Source: JBHPCZ01 sp042573625
GTDB lineage: Bacteria > Desulfobacterota > Desulfobacteria > Desulfobacterales > UBA11574
Direction: 5' to 3'
Assembly (NCBI GenBank): GCA_042573625.1
Contig: JBHPCZ010000102.1
Location: 1 to 12,296 of the forward strand
Length of the DNA stretch: 12,296 nt
Shown here: one piece after another, positions 1-7,372 of the stretch
Position numbering within the stretch: position 1 is the stretch's first letter
Layout of the letters: each line of letters begins with the position of its first letter
Made by a program: the position numbers and the translations under genes
Notes under the pieces: model-generated
What the model was told of the DNA's origin: nothing
The model's input: the letters and a program-made list of their open reading frames with translations, nothing else
Databases searched by the model: none

Positions 1-115
1 CATTTTTGCGATGGAGAGGTGTTTTCTCTTGACAGGGGCCTTTTAATGGGTGCCTCAATCGTGAATCACCTAAAATTGAAGATTTGGAACCCGCTTTATG
101 GTGATAGAATTCTTA
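1..115. other. Short intergenic edge region, no gene recognised
   Basis: This stretch lies downstream of the HAD phosphatase gene and runs off the window edge. I see no good hairpin followed by a T-run for the minus-strand operon. There is only a small inverted repeat, GTGA-A-TCAC. A plus-strand TTGACA at 29-34 has no acceptable -10 box at 16-18 bp. No coding frame that fits a known family is visible. Confidence 0.4.
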
Positions 116-904
116 TTACGAAAGCAGCATATTCACCATCTCCGCAAACCCGTATCCCCCCTCTTTTTCCATGACCCAGGCCGGTTCGCAGTCCATCTTC
201 CCCTTAAAACGCAAAATATTGGCCACGCCGACAGAATGGGGGAAAAAATGAAACATGGGGGCGTCGTTGGGAGAATCGCCAATAAAAATGACCTGGTCTT
301 TGCTTTGATCCAGATCGTTCCTTAAAATTTCTTCAAAGAACAGACGGGTCATGGTCAGCTTATCGTAGTCGCCAAACCATCCATTGACGTGGATCGAGCT
401 GATCTTGGCCCGGGCACCCGCCCGGGTGAAACAGCGGACAATTTCCTCAACATCGTCCATGGGGATCGGCGGAACATCCTCACAAAAATCGATGGCCAGG
501 TCCGCCTCGCGATAGGTCTGATCCGACGCGACCCGGCAAGCGGGAATTCTTTCCAAAATTTCCTTTTTGATCTTTTCCAGTTTCCGCCGGTCTTTTATTC
601 GCTCGCTTTCTGACTTGAAATATCGGCGCAGCATTTTTTTTTGCCGGGTGTTATAACAAAAATAAAACGCCCCGTTTTCCCCCACCAGTCCGTCCACCGG
701 CCACATGCGCGCAATATGATCGCACCATCCGGCCGGTCGTCCGGTAATGGGGATGACGCGGATGCCGGATTTTTGAAGCTGTTCCATGGCGGTAAAAACC
801 ACAGCGGGAAGGCGACCTTTGAGGGTCAGGGTGTCGTCGATATCCGTCAGGACATAGCGGATATTTTTTTTAAATTTATCCGGAAATTGTGAAAATGGTT
901 TCAT
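116..904 (-). CDS. HAD superfamily (IIB-like) sugar/polyol-phosphatase-type hydrolase
   Basis: This is a predicted cytoplasmic Mg-dependent phosphatase of the haloacid dehalogenase superfamily, 262 aa. Motif I is DIDDT, with nucleophile Asp21 and acid/base Asp23. Motif II is ITGR with Thr54. Motif IV is GDSPND at 209-214. The long insert between motif II and motif IV fits a C2-type cap, as in the sucrose-phosphate or mannosyl-3-phosphoglycerate phosphatase group. The ATG overlaps the glpB stop in an ATGA arrangement, and AGGGG lies six bases upstream inside the end of glpB, so translation is probably coupled to glpB. The substrate cannot be read from the sequence. Its position suggests a phosphorylated C3 compound or sugar linked to glycerol-3-phosphate metabolism, but that is inference. 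The family assignment is firm; the exact subfamily is not. Confidence 0.88.
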   Translation of the reverse strand: MKPFSQFPDKFKKNIRYVLTDIDDTLTLKGRLPAVVFTAMEQLQKSGIRVIPITGRPAGWCDHIARMWPVDGLVGENGAFYFCYNTRQKKMLRRYFKSESERIKDRRKLEKIKKEILERIPACRVASDQTYREADLAIDFCEDVPPIPMDDVEEIVRCFTRAGARAKISSIHVNGWFGDYDKLTMTRLFFEEILRNDLDQSKDQVIFIGDSPNDAPMFHFFPHSVGVANILRFKGKMDCEPAWVMEKEGGYGFAEMVNMLLS

Positions 905-2211
905 GCTTCACCCCTGAGTTTCAGAAAAGCGTTGACCGCGCCGTATGCCGTGGCGATGGCCAGGCCTGAACCGCATTTCATGCGCATCCAGTCCTGGTGG
1001 GCCAGGATAGAACCGGCGGCAAAAAGCATGCGGAAAGCCCGATGACCGGCACCGTTCAAGGGCCGGAACAAATGATCGACCTCAAGACCCGTGCGATGGA
1101 TTGGATGTCCCCCGGGATCCAGAAACTGTTTGCTGTGCCATTGGGCCCGGTCCCATGGCTGGTAAACCGGAAGATCGAAAACGGTTTCCCGTATCTGTTT
1201 TCTCTCCGCATGCAGGCCTTTTCCCAGAAAGCGCCCGCTGGCAAGAATGACGCCTTTTGAACGGATGTTGAAATCGACCTTCTGGGCGCCGACATCCAGA
1301 AGGAAACGTTTTTCCTTTTCGGCCCACTTGACTCCGACGACGCGCCTTTGTGTAAAAAGCCGTACGCCCTGTTCCGGGAGGTGCCGCTCAAAAGCGTTCT
1401 TGAGTCGAAGGCCGGTAATGGTCGGAATCATCGTGGGAATTTCGAAAATCGGGACGCCGATTCGCTTTTCCATATCACCCATGATCTCCTGGCTTTGACG
1501 AATACCGAAAATGGCCGGCATACCCACTGCGCGACTTTTCCCAATATGGGGTTCAAGGATTTGTGAAAGTTTTTTCCGGGTGGATGACAGTTCAAGGGCC
1601 CAGGCCGCATGTTCAGTGTAAAGCTCTTTGAAAGGATCCTTGTCCGGAAATGAAATACGCGCCGTGCGCAAATCCGGCCATTTTTCCTGCAAGGTGGCGG
1701 CTATTTGTCGGGCACTGAACCCCTTTAACCCCTGAATATCAACCAGCAGACAGGGGCTTTGATCTTCCATGGATTTCACACCGGTCCACATGGTTTGGGG
1801 GACACCATACGTCGGTTTGAGTGTGCCCATCGGCGTAAGAGCATTGACATTACGGTTTTTATGCCGGCAATAGGGAATGCCTGAAGAATTCAGGAAAGAA
1901 AGGTGTTCATCAATGGCGTCCTGAATCTCCTTTTGGGTCAATCGGGCATACGGATGGTCGGGAATGTCTCGACTCACCGCCTCGATTCCGGCCCAGGGAT
2001 CCTGCCAGAGACGTTTTTCCTCAACCGGATGAATCCCCATCAAATCCAGGTATCCACTGGCAAATAAGATTTCCCCCGGGCATCCCACCTGAACAACGGA
2101 CAGCCCCCGGTTGGCAGCAAACAGGGCGGCGGCGTTACCGGCCATTCCCGTGCCGATAACGGTGACGTCGCACTGTATCAGTTTTGTTTTTGAGTTTTCC
2201 CTGTTTAACAT
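901..2211 (-). CDS. glpB: Anaerobic glycerol-3-phosphate dehydrogenase subunit B
   Basis: This 436-aa flavoprotein subunit belongs to the anaerobic GlpABC glycerol-3-phosphate dehydrogenase, which oxidises sn-glycerol-3-phosphate to dihydroxyacetone phosphate. The N-terminus carries a Rossmann dinucleotide-binding motif, G20-T-G22-M-A-G25. The next block, GEILFASGYLDLMG, and the C-terminal GSGLAIATAYGA block are typical of GlpB. The E. coli protein is about 419 aa, so this one is full length. The ATG at 2211 has no clear Shine-Dalgarno sequence; the bases before it are GGTTGATTTACTT, and no better start lies between it and the Rossmann fold. In many genomes glpA and glpB abut or overlap, but here a 200-bp repeat-like spacer separates them. 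The gene is followed directly by the overlapping HAD phosphatase and not by glpC. Confidence 0.9.
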   Translation of the reverse strand: MLNRENSKTKLIQCDVTVIGTGMAGNAAALFAANRGLSVVQVGCPGEILFASGYLDLMGIHPVEEKRLWQDPWAGIEAVSRDIPDHPYARLTQKEIQDAIDEHLSFLNSSGIPYCRHKNRNVNALTPMGTLKPTYGVPQTMWTGVKSMEDQSPCLLVDIQGLKGFSARQIAATLQEKWPDLRTARISFPDKDPFKELYTEHAAWALELSSTRKKLSQILEPHIGKSRAVGMPAIFGIRQSQEIMGDMEKRIGVPIFEIPTMIPTITGLRLKNAFERHLPEQGVRLFTQRRVVGVKWAEKEKRFLLDVGAQKVDFNIRSKGVILASGRFLGKGLHAERKQIRETVFDLPVYQPWDRAQWHSKQFLDPGGHPIHRTGLEVDHLFRPLNGAGHRAFRMLFAAGSILAHQDWMRMKCGSGLAIATAYGAVNAFLKLRGEA

Positions 2212-2411
2212 AAGTAAATCAACCGTGCTCAGAGGTCGTAGCTTTGATTTGCCTCCCTATCCTGGATATTTTATGAAAATTTTTCAACAATTTGGTCGAA
2301 GAAGAGGGTTCGAGGGTCCAAGCGTTTGTTTTCCAACGTTTTTATCAATGCTTTGGACATCCTTTCAACTTCCACAACCCTTGAATCCTTTCATATTTTA
2401 ATTTATCCAGT
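2212..2411 (-). repeat. Repeat-like spacer inside the glpA-glpB operon
   Basis: These 200 bp lie between the glpA stop and the glpB start. Read on the minus strand they contain low-complexity, partly inverted blocks: GATTCAAGGGTTGTGG (around 2378-2393) and TTGGACCCTCGAACCC further on. The octamer GAAAGGAT occurs twice. I associate such TTCAAGGGTT/GGGTTCGAGG sequences with dispersed intergenic repeats, but only this copy is visible here. A 29-codon reading frame (2360-2271, minus) beginning MSKALIKTLE sits inside and starts right after GAAAGG. It resembles no family I know and is probably chance. No convincing terminator was found. Confidence 0.45.
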
Positions 2412-3953
2412 CTACAGTTCCAAGCATAAAAAACCGCAATAGAGCGCCTCCAGCAGTTCTGCCTGAATCAGCGGCATATCCCACAAAAGGGGTCTGACTC
2501 CCCGCCATCTTCCCCCTAAAAATTCCCTCAGGCTGGCCAGCCCCTGGTCGGCGTCCAATTCACCCTTTTCATACAGATAGGCAACCAGTCTGAGTCCGCA
2601 AATGGTACCCTGGCAGGAGCCTTTCCCGATGCGACTGCGAACACCAATGGATATGAGATCCGGCCGGCCGCCCTGTTGATGTATTGAGTCGACAATATTA
2701 TCGACCGCACTTTTAGGGACCATTTGGCATTCGCAGATCAACGTGTCATCCGGTTCATGCGATGTTATCCACAGGCGGGGGGTTAACCCGGGTTTGGTCC
2801 ACTGGGCTGCCCGGGCCGAAGGAAGCGGGTCGGTTCGAGTTTTACAGGGTGTGGAGATATCGAGCCGTCGACAGACGAGATCGGCGGTTTTCTCGGCCAT
2901 CAACCGGTAGGTTGTGAGTTTGCCCCCTGTAATTGTGATAAAATTATCCAGACTATCTTCTTCATGATCAAACAGCGCAAATCCGCGACTGACGCCTCGG
3001 TCATCCTCCGAAGTTTCTGATCCCACCAGGGGCCTTACACCGGCATAGGCCCGTATATATCGGATGGTTTCCAAGGCGGGAATCATTTTTGCCCCTTCCC
3101 CCACAATCAGGTCTATCTCCTGGACAGAGGGCCGAATGTCGTTGAGGCTGTCTATTCGGACCGAGGTCGTGCCGAGAATGGAAACCGTTCCACCGGGAAC
3201 CAAGATATCCGCGTTGGAAGAGGGGCGCAGACGATTCACGACCTGCTGTGTGATTCTGGTATGGGTAACCAGAAGGCTTCCTTTGGAAAAAAGAACATGA
3301 ATAGCAACACTGGCCAATTCCGCGATTTGACCTGCCCAGGCGCCGGCGGCATTGACCACCTGCTCGGCCTCGACAAGAAAGGTCTTGCCGGTGAGCGTAT
3401 TGATAAGGCGGGTGGCCTGAATGCGGTGTTTGTTTTTTACAAAACCAATGACTTCCGTATGACGCAGCAGGGTGCATCCTCGCTCGCATGCCTGAAAAAT
3501 GTTTTCCATGGAAAGTTTAAAGGGATCGATAACGGCATCTTCCGCTTTATATGCCGCGATTAACCTGTCGGAAAGAGCGGGTTCCATTTCCCGGGCCTCT
3601 TTGATGTCCAGAGCAGTGACCGGCACATTCCCCTGCGCGCACAAGAGGGGAAAGTCCGCTATATATTTCTCATCGTCACCTTCAACTGCAACAAAGAGGC
3701 CGCCGGTGTCTTCAATGCATTGAGGCGCCATGCGCTTGAGAAGCACTCCCTCTCTAAAACATTCTTCAGCCAGGGTCAGATCTGCAGATACGTATCGCGC
3801 GCCGCTGTGAAGAAGGCCATGGTTCGCACCGGAAGCGCCGGCATTGATGTCCAGTTTTTCAGCCAGGATACAGTCAACACCGCGCAATGCCAAGTCTCGG
3901 GCGAGTCCGGTACCGGTGGCGCCCCCGCCAATTATCAGCACCTGGGTTTTCAA
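2412..3953 (-). CDS. glpA: Anaerobic glycerol-3-phosphate dehydrogenase subunit A
   Basis: This is the FAD-dependent catalytic subunit that oxidises sn-glycerol-3-phosphate to dihydroxyacetone phosphate. The protein is 513 aa from the start chosen here. The N-terminal FAD motif is IIGGGATGTG (residues 7-16), followed by the DAO-type signature GASGANHGLLHSGARY. A C-terminal BFD-like [2Fe-2S] domain carries Cys407-x-Cys409 and Cys447-x4-Cys452, as in GlpA and not in aerobic GlpD. E. coli GlpA is about 542 aa. I chose the TTG at 3953 because AGAAGGGG lies five bases upstream and the protein then begins MKTQVLIIGGG like its relatives. An in-frame TTG at 3986 would add 11 residues but lacks a Shine-Dalgarno sequence. 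The gene lies 89 nt downstream of the flavin reductase on the same strand and probably shares a transcript with glpB and the HAD gene. Confidence 0.92.
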   Translation of the reverse strand: MKTQVLIIGGGATGTGLARDLALRGVDCILAEKLDINAGASGANHGLLHSGARYVSADLTLAEECFREGVLLKRMAPQCIEDTGGLFVAVEGDDEKYIADFPLLCAQGNVPVTALDIKEAREMEPALSDRLIAAYKAEDAVIDPFKLSMENIFQACERGCTLLRHTEVIGFVKNKHRIQATRLINTLTGKTFLVEAEQVVNAAGAWAGQIAELASVAIHVLFSKGSLLVTHTRITQQVVNRLRPSSNADILVPGGTVSILGTTSVRIDSLNDIRPSVQEIDLIVGEGAKMIPALETIRYIRAYAGVRPLVGSETSEDDRGVSRGFALFDHEEDSLDNFITITGGKLTTYRLMAEKTADLVCRRLDISTPCKTRTDPLPSARAAQWTKPGLTPRLWITSHEPDDTLICECQMVPKSAVDNIVDSIHQQGGRPDLISIGVRSRIGKGSCQGTICGLRLVAYLYEKGELDADQGLASLREFLGGRWRGVRPLLWDMPLIQAELLEALYCGFLCLEL

Positions 3954-4042
3954 TTTATCCCCTTCTTTTGTTATAGCAGTTGTCAAAATAACGTTCCATT
4001 TCAGCCGCCGGACAATTTAGCTTAGTTCGGCAAGAACTCGGC

Positions 4043-4540
4043 TCAGGCGGTTTCATAACACGCCAGAATTTCACCGAAGTAGAGCGTGTGATAATCCTTT
4101 TCAGGATACAGTTTGTCGTATTCGTTTTCGAGATCGGCCGGGTCCATGGCGGTCTTGAAAACAATTTTACATTCAAAGTGAATCCCGGGGGTGTCGATAA
4201 TCGGAGAGACCACCTGTTGGCTGTCGGCCAATATCAGGTTGCATGCTTTGTATTTGTCCACATCCCGTCCGGATTTTGTTCCGCAGAACATCACCGCGTC
4301 GTGCATGCCTGCCATGGGAACGGACACGGTAAAATCAGCCGCCTTTTCCAGGATTCCGAAGGTGTACCGGGAATCCCTGACCGCGATCATGAATATGGGT
4401 TTTTTCCACACAAAGCCGATAGTAGCCCAGCCGATGGTCATGGTGTTAAGTTCCTCACCGGCTTTCACGGTTAAAAAGGCACCCTTCTTGATCTGATCCA
4501 TTGCTTTTTCAGCAATTGCCATGGTGTCGACCTGTTTCAT
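4043..4540 (-). CDS. Flavin reductase-like, FMN-binding split-barrel protein
   Basis: This 165-aa protein resembles the flavin reductase/flavoredoxin family (Pfam Flavin_Reduct). Members bind FMN in a split beta-barrel, and they either reduce flavin with NAD(P)H or carry electrons. Supporting blocks are the N-terminal NTMTIGWATIGFVWKKP (about 32-48), the RDSRYTFGILEKAADFTVSVP segment that usually contacts FMN phosphate, and a C-terminal YHTLYFGEILACYE strand. The ATG at 4540 is preceded by AAAAGGAG at good spacing, which supports it over the internal ATG six codons later. It sits 52 nt downstream of the 5'-nucleotidase gene and 89 nt upstream of glpA, all on one strand. The electron donor and partner are unknown; involvement with GlpAB is only suggested by proximity. 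Confidence 0.82.
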   Translation of the reverse strand: MKQVDTMAIAEKAMDQIKKGAFLTVKAGEELNTMTIGWATIGFVWKKPIFMIAVRDSRYTFGILEKAADFTVSVPMAGMHDAVMFCGTKSGRDVDKYKACNLILADSQQVVSPIIDTPGIHFECKIVFKTAMDPADLENEYDKLYPEKDYHTLYFGEILACYETA

Positions 4541-4592
4541 GATCCGCTCCTTTTTTCATCTTTGATAGATAATACCCGATGCTTTTTCATCT

Positions 4593-6140
4593 CTATTCCT
4601 CAACACGAACAATTCGCCCTTCTATGCCGGCGGTCACCGTTCCTCTGGAACGGATGGTATCTATGATAAGTTCTCGCAGCGGCAGCCGGGTATGTTCAAT
4701 CGGTTTGTCGATAAAGATCTTGTACCCGTCTCCACCTGAAGCCAAAAAATCCGGAACAGCGACCCGGTAGATCTTTTCCGAATCCACCGGCATGTCACCT
4801 GGAATCAATCGAACCTGTTCTGCTGCATGTTCTCGAACACTGAACCGGATTCCCGAAACCTGTAGAAATCCGCCGTCTTCATCTTCCCGCGTCCCCTTAA
4901 CCGACCGATTCAGCGCGTGAATCAACTCCCTGCCGGTCAGATCCAGCAGAACAATTTCATTGGCAAACGGCATGGCCTTGAGGATTTCTTCCCGGGTCAT
5001 CGGCCCTGCATCTATGCTGGCCCTCAGACCGCCGCTGTTTAACAGCGCGACATCGGCGCCGGTGTGTTCGCGCATGATGTCTGTTACAAAATTGCCCAGC
5101 GTGGTTTCCTCGTACCGCACCTTTCCGCGTTCACCATCAAGGAAGGTTCGGGATTCACCGATGACCTCTTTAAACTTTTCACCCAGACGTGCATGATATT
5201 GTTTCACAATCCGGTCAATTTCAGGATCAGGATCGATATCCGCGGTTACCGGAATATAGCTGTGACTGACAAGACATGCCTTTCCGGAAGCCGGATCGAT
5301 CTTTAGATCTATACGCCCCAGATATTTTCCTTTTTCAAAGGCTTGAAACACCGGCACATTTCCGACTTTGCGATACGGCGACAGCAGGATCTGATCGTGT
5401 CCGCCGATGATGGCGGACAGTTCAGGGACGGCTTGGGCAATGGCCCGGTCGGTTTCATGTTTGCTGTGTGACAGGAGGATGACCGGTCCCTTTGCTTTCA
5501 ATTTATCAAAGGCATCTTTGACTGTCGGCACTGAATTCAGAACATCTACATCCTTTACATTGTCCGCTTTTGTGGTGATCAAAAGTTCTTTTGTTGTTGC
5601 ACCGATAATTGAGAGCGAAATCTGTTTGGTGAGCGGGATGAAGATTGACGGCTCACAGAGAAGTTTGCCCGAATCTTTCCAGACAATATTGGAACTTAAA
5701 AAAGGAAAGGCGGCCATTTTCTTCAGGTCCAGAAAATTCTGTAAACCAAAATCGAACTCATGGTTGCCCACAGTCATGGCGTCGGCACCCATGGCATTGA
5801 AACATTCCACATCCGGCCGGCCCTGAAAAGTCGTGGACATGGGCGTACCCTGCAGAATGTCCCCGGCGATCAGCAAAAGCGTTCGGGCATCTTTTTGCTT
5901 GTTCTCGGCGCGGATACTTTCGACCAGCGCCGCCAACCGGGCAATGCCGCCCACTTCTTCCTTACCCTTGTCTGTTTTGACCTTGAACGGCCGAAGGTGA
6001 CCATGGGTGTCATTGAAAAAGAGGACCGTAACATCCAACGGCGCTACTCTACCTGCAAAATCCCGGATTGGAACACAACCGGCCGCAATCAGGATCCCGA
6101 TGAAAAGTATGATAGGATATATTAACCCGCGTCGGTTCAT
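4593..6140 (-). CDS. Lipoprotein 5'-nucleotidase / UDP-sugar hydrolase (UshA-like)
   Basis: This 515-aa metallophosphoesterase probably hydrolyses extracytoplasmic nucleotides or UDP-sugars to nucleosides and phosphate. The N-terminus has Arg-Arg, a hydrophobic stretch and the lipobox IAAGC with Cys22, so it is predicted to be a membrane-anchored lipoprotein with no Asp at +2. Metal ligands are visible: Asp44 and His46 in FFNDTHGH, Asp94 in IAGDILQG, Asn126-His127-Glu128 in VGNHEFDFG, His225 in LLSHSKHE, and His248 in GGHDQ. The C-terminal nucleotide-binding domain has TTLGNFVTDIMR, NSGGLRASI, GGFLQVSG and FLASGGDGY. The length is close to that of E. coli UshA (550 aa), and all expected motifs are present. 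The Shine-Dalgarno sequence is weak (AGAAAAGAG). Nucleotide specificity cannot be told from sequence. Confidence 0.92.
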   Translation of the reverse strand: MNRRGLIYPIILFIGILIAAGCVPIRDFAGRVAPLDVTVLFFNDTHGHLRPFKVKTDKGKEEVGGIARLAALVESIRAENKQKDARTLLLIAGDILQGTPMSTTFQGRPDVECFNAMGADAMTVGNHEFDFGLQNFLDLKKMAAFPFLSSNIVWKDSGKLLCEPSIFIPLTKQISLSIIGATTKELLITTKADNVKDVDVLNSVPTVKDAFDKLKAKGPVILLSHSKHETDRAIAQAVPELSAIIGGHDQILLSPYRKVGNVPVFQAFEKGKYLGRIDLKIDPASGKACLVSHSYIPVTADIDPDPEIDRIVKQYHARLGEKFKEVIGESRTFLDGERGKVRYEETTLGNFVTDIMREHTGADVALLNSGGLRASIDAGPMTREEILKAMPFANEIVLLDLTGRELIHALNRSVKGTREDEDGGFLQVSGIRFSVREHAAEQVRLIPGDMPVDSEKIYRVAVPDFLASGGDGYKIFIDKPIEHTRLPLRELIIDTIRSRGTVTAGIEGRIVRVEE

Positions 6141-6197
6141 TTTTCTCTTTTCTTGATTAATTAAGAATAGTTAACCGCCCGCTTCGCTCGAGATTCA

Positions 6198-6251
6198 CCC
6201 GGTTGAACCCCGCTTTTAGCGGGGTTCGCCAAGGGCGAAAATTCAACTGGG
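6198..6251. repeat. Compact three-way-junction inverted repeat
   Basis: The 54 bp fold on paper into three stems with almost no unpaired bases at the junction. The outer stem pairs CCCGGTTGAA (6198-6207) with TTCAACTGGG (6242-6251), ten pairs with one G-T wobble. Inner stem 1 pairs CCCCGC (6208-6213) with GCGGGG (6219-6224) around a TTTTA loop. Inner stem 2 pairs TTCGCC (6225-6230) with GGCGAA (6234-6239) around AAG. A simpler nine-pair hairpin (6205-6227) is an alternative. It has no adjacent T-run, so an intrinsic terminator is unlikely. It lies between the zinc-ribbon gene and the 5'-nucleotidase gene, next to a dispersed-repeat copy. It could be a REP-like or MITE-like element or an RNA processing site. 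Confidence 0.6.
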
Positions 6252-6272
6252 CAAGGAGAACACTGAGGGAAG

Positions 6273-6365
6273 TGCAAAGCATGTAGCTCAAATGAGCCTA
6301 CTACTTACTCCCTACTGTCTGCTGGCTTCTGACCTCTGTCTTCTATCAAATTGTCTCTGCGGTGA
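6273..6365. repeat. Dispersed intergenic repeat, copy 1
   Basis: This copy matches a second copy at 7432-7543 in the same orientation. Shared blocks are TGCAA-GC-TGT, the 16-mer GCTCAAATGAGCCTAC (which contains the inverted repeat GCTCA-AA-TGAGC), TTAC-CCC, ACTGTCT, the 19-mer at 6326-6344 starting CTTCTGACCT, TCAAA, and a final GTCTCT followed by GGTGA. It is shorter than copy 2 because roughly 20 bases before the last block are missing. It lies just downstream of the zinc-ribbon gene on the transcribed strand. Confidence 0.75.
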
Positions 6366-6394
6366 AAAATTCGGCATTTCAGGTTGTTATTGAA

Positions 6395-6559
6395 CTATTT
6401 GCCGATCGTGCACTCCCCGCATCCGCAGACCGGACAGTCCATCTCCTTCTTCCCGCCGGATCGATGATCCTCGTGAAGCACCCGGTCCATAAATGTCTTG
6501 AAAGCGTGCCCGCACTCGGGACACAGGGCGTCGACTTCATCATGATTGTTTTCTTGCAT
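6395..6559 (-). CDS. Zinc-ribbon miniprotein of unknown function
   Basis: The predicted protein has 54 residues with two zinc-knuckle halves: Cys13-P-E-Cys16 and Cys42-P-V-Cys45, followed by Cys47 and Cys50. His18, His29 and His32 lie between or near them. The spacing fits one CxxC...CxxC zinc ribbon with two extra cysteines at the tail. I chose the ATG at 6559 because AAAAAGGA precedes it at good spacing; a TTG six codons upstream (6577) would overlap that ribosome binding site. It starts 33 nt after the phosphoribosyltransferase stop on the same strand, so the two are very likely co-transcribed. I do not recognise a named family. Binding of nucleic acid or of the neighbour protein is possible but not shown. 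Confidence 0.72.
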   Translation of the reverse strand: MQENNHDEVDALCPECGHAFKTFMDRVLHEDHRSGGKKEMDCPVCGCGECTIGK

Positions 6560-6592
6560 ATCGTTTCCTTTTTGCAAACAGCCTGAATCAAA

Positions 6593-7288
6593 TTAGAACT
6601 TTTTTGATTCTTCCAGTATTTCCAGCACCTCTTCTTCAGCAACATCATACCAGTCTTCGTAGGCGCTGGCCACGGCAAAACGCAACCCGCCCCGGATGTT
6701 TGGACAGTAAAGCGCCGCCACCGCTTCCGCGATCTTTTCCACCGATTTTCGATGGCCGGTGGGCACCGCCACCATCACATGTCCGGCACCGGCATTTCGC
6801 ACCGCCTCAACCGCCACACGAAGGGTAAACCCCGAAGCAATGCCGTCATCAATGAGAATAACCGGCCGTGCGGATATGTCGGGAAACGGCTGCCCGCCCC
6901 GGAGCTTGTCCACCCGGTGTTTTACCTTGGCCGACGTTTTTGAAATTCCCTTTTGAATATCATCCTCGGTCAGACTAAGATTACGCAACATGCCCTCATT
7001 CAGCTTAAGGGTGCCGTCGAAAGCAACGGCGCCGTAGCCCGCCTCCGTGTTCCAGGGCAGCGTTATCTTACTCACCACTGCTACGTCAAATAAAAGACCC
7101 AGCCTCGAGGCGACGACCGCCCCTACCGGCACCCCCCCGGCCGGAATCCCCAGGACAATGCCGTCTGTTTTACGAAAAGCCTCGAGCATCTCTGCCAGAA
7201 CTTTTCCGGCATGCTTCCTGTCTTTAAACACCCGGGTTCGTTCTCTCAATTCCGGCAGGTCGGAGATATTGCCTGATGATAATTTCAT
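6593..7288 (-). CDS. PRPP-type phosphoribosyltransferase family protein (COG1926-like)
   Basis: This 231-aa type I phosphoribosyltransferase-fold protein carries the PRPP-binding signature VILIDDGIASGFT at 143-155. An early loop, GIPAGGVPVG (47-56), and an N-terminal FKDRKHAGKVLAEML segment are typical of the COG1926 group of predicted phosphoribosyltransferases. These are not assigned to a known purine or pyrimidine salvage reaction, so the substrate is unknown. The ATG at 7288 has no obvious Shine-Dalgarno sequence. A GTG at residue 20, just before FKDRKHAG, would match the shorter start seen in many relatives. It leads a probable two-gene operon with the zinc-ribbon miniprotein. Both genes together are bracketed by the two copies of the dispersed repeat. 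Confidence 0.85.
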   Translation of the reverse strand: MKLSSGNISDLPELRERTRVFKDRKHAGKVLAEMLEAFRKTDGIVLGIPAGGVPVGAVVASRLGLLFDVAVVSKITLPWNTEAGYGAVAFDGTLKLNEGMLRNLSLTEDDIQKGISKTSAKVKHRVDKLRGGQPFPDISARPVILIDDGIASGFTLRVAVEAVRNAGAGHVMVAVPTGHRKSVEKIAEAVAALYCPNIRGGLRFAVASAYEDWYDVAEEEVLEILEESKKF

Positions 7289-7372
7289 GTATAATTACAA
7301 TGCGTTGTTCGTTCTGAAAATATCTTATATTTAACTCTCATCGAGCATACTGCGGAAAGTGCACGCGCAGAG

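Noticed and set aside
2271..2360. 29-codon frame MSKALIKTLE... in the glpA-glpB spacer
   Set aside because: It has GAAAGG right before the ATG, but the spacing is too short, the length is tiny and it lies in repeat-like DNA.
3955..4176. 73-codon minus-strand frame spanning the end of the flavin reductase and the glpA leader
   Set aside because: It overlaps the reductase gene in another frame, has no good start signal and looks unlike any protein. Its stop next to the glpA start is most likely coincidence.
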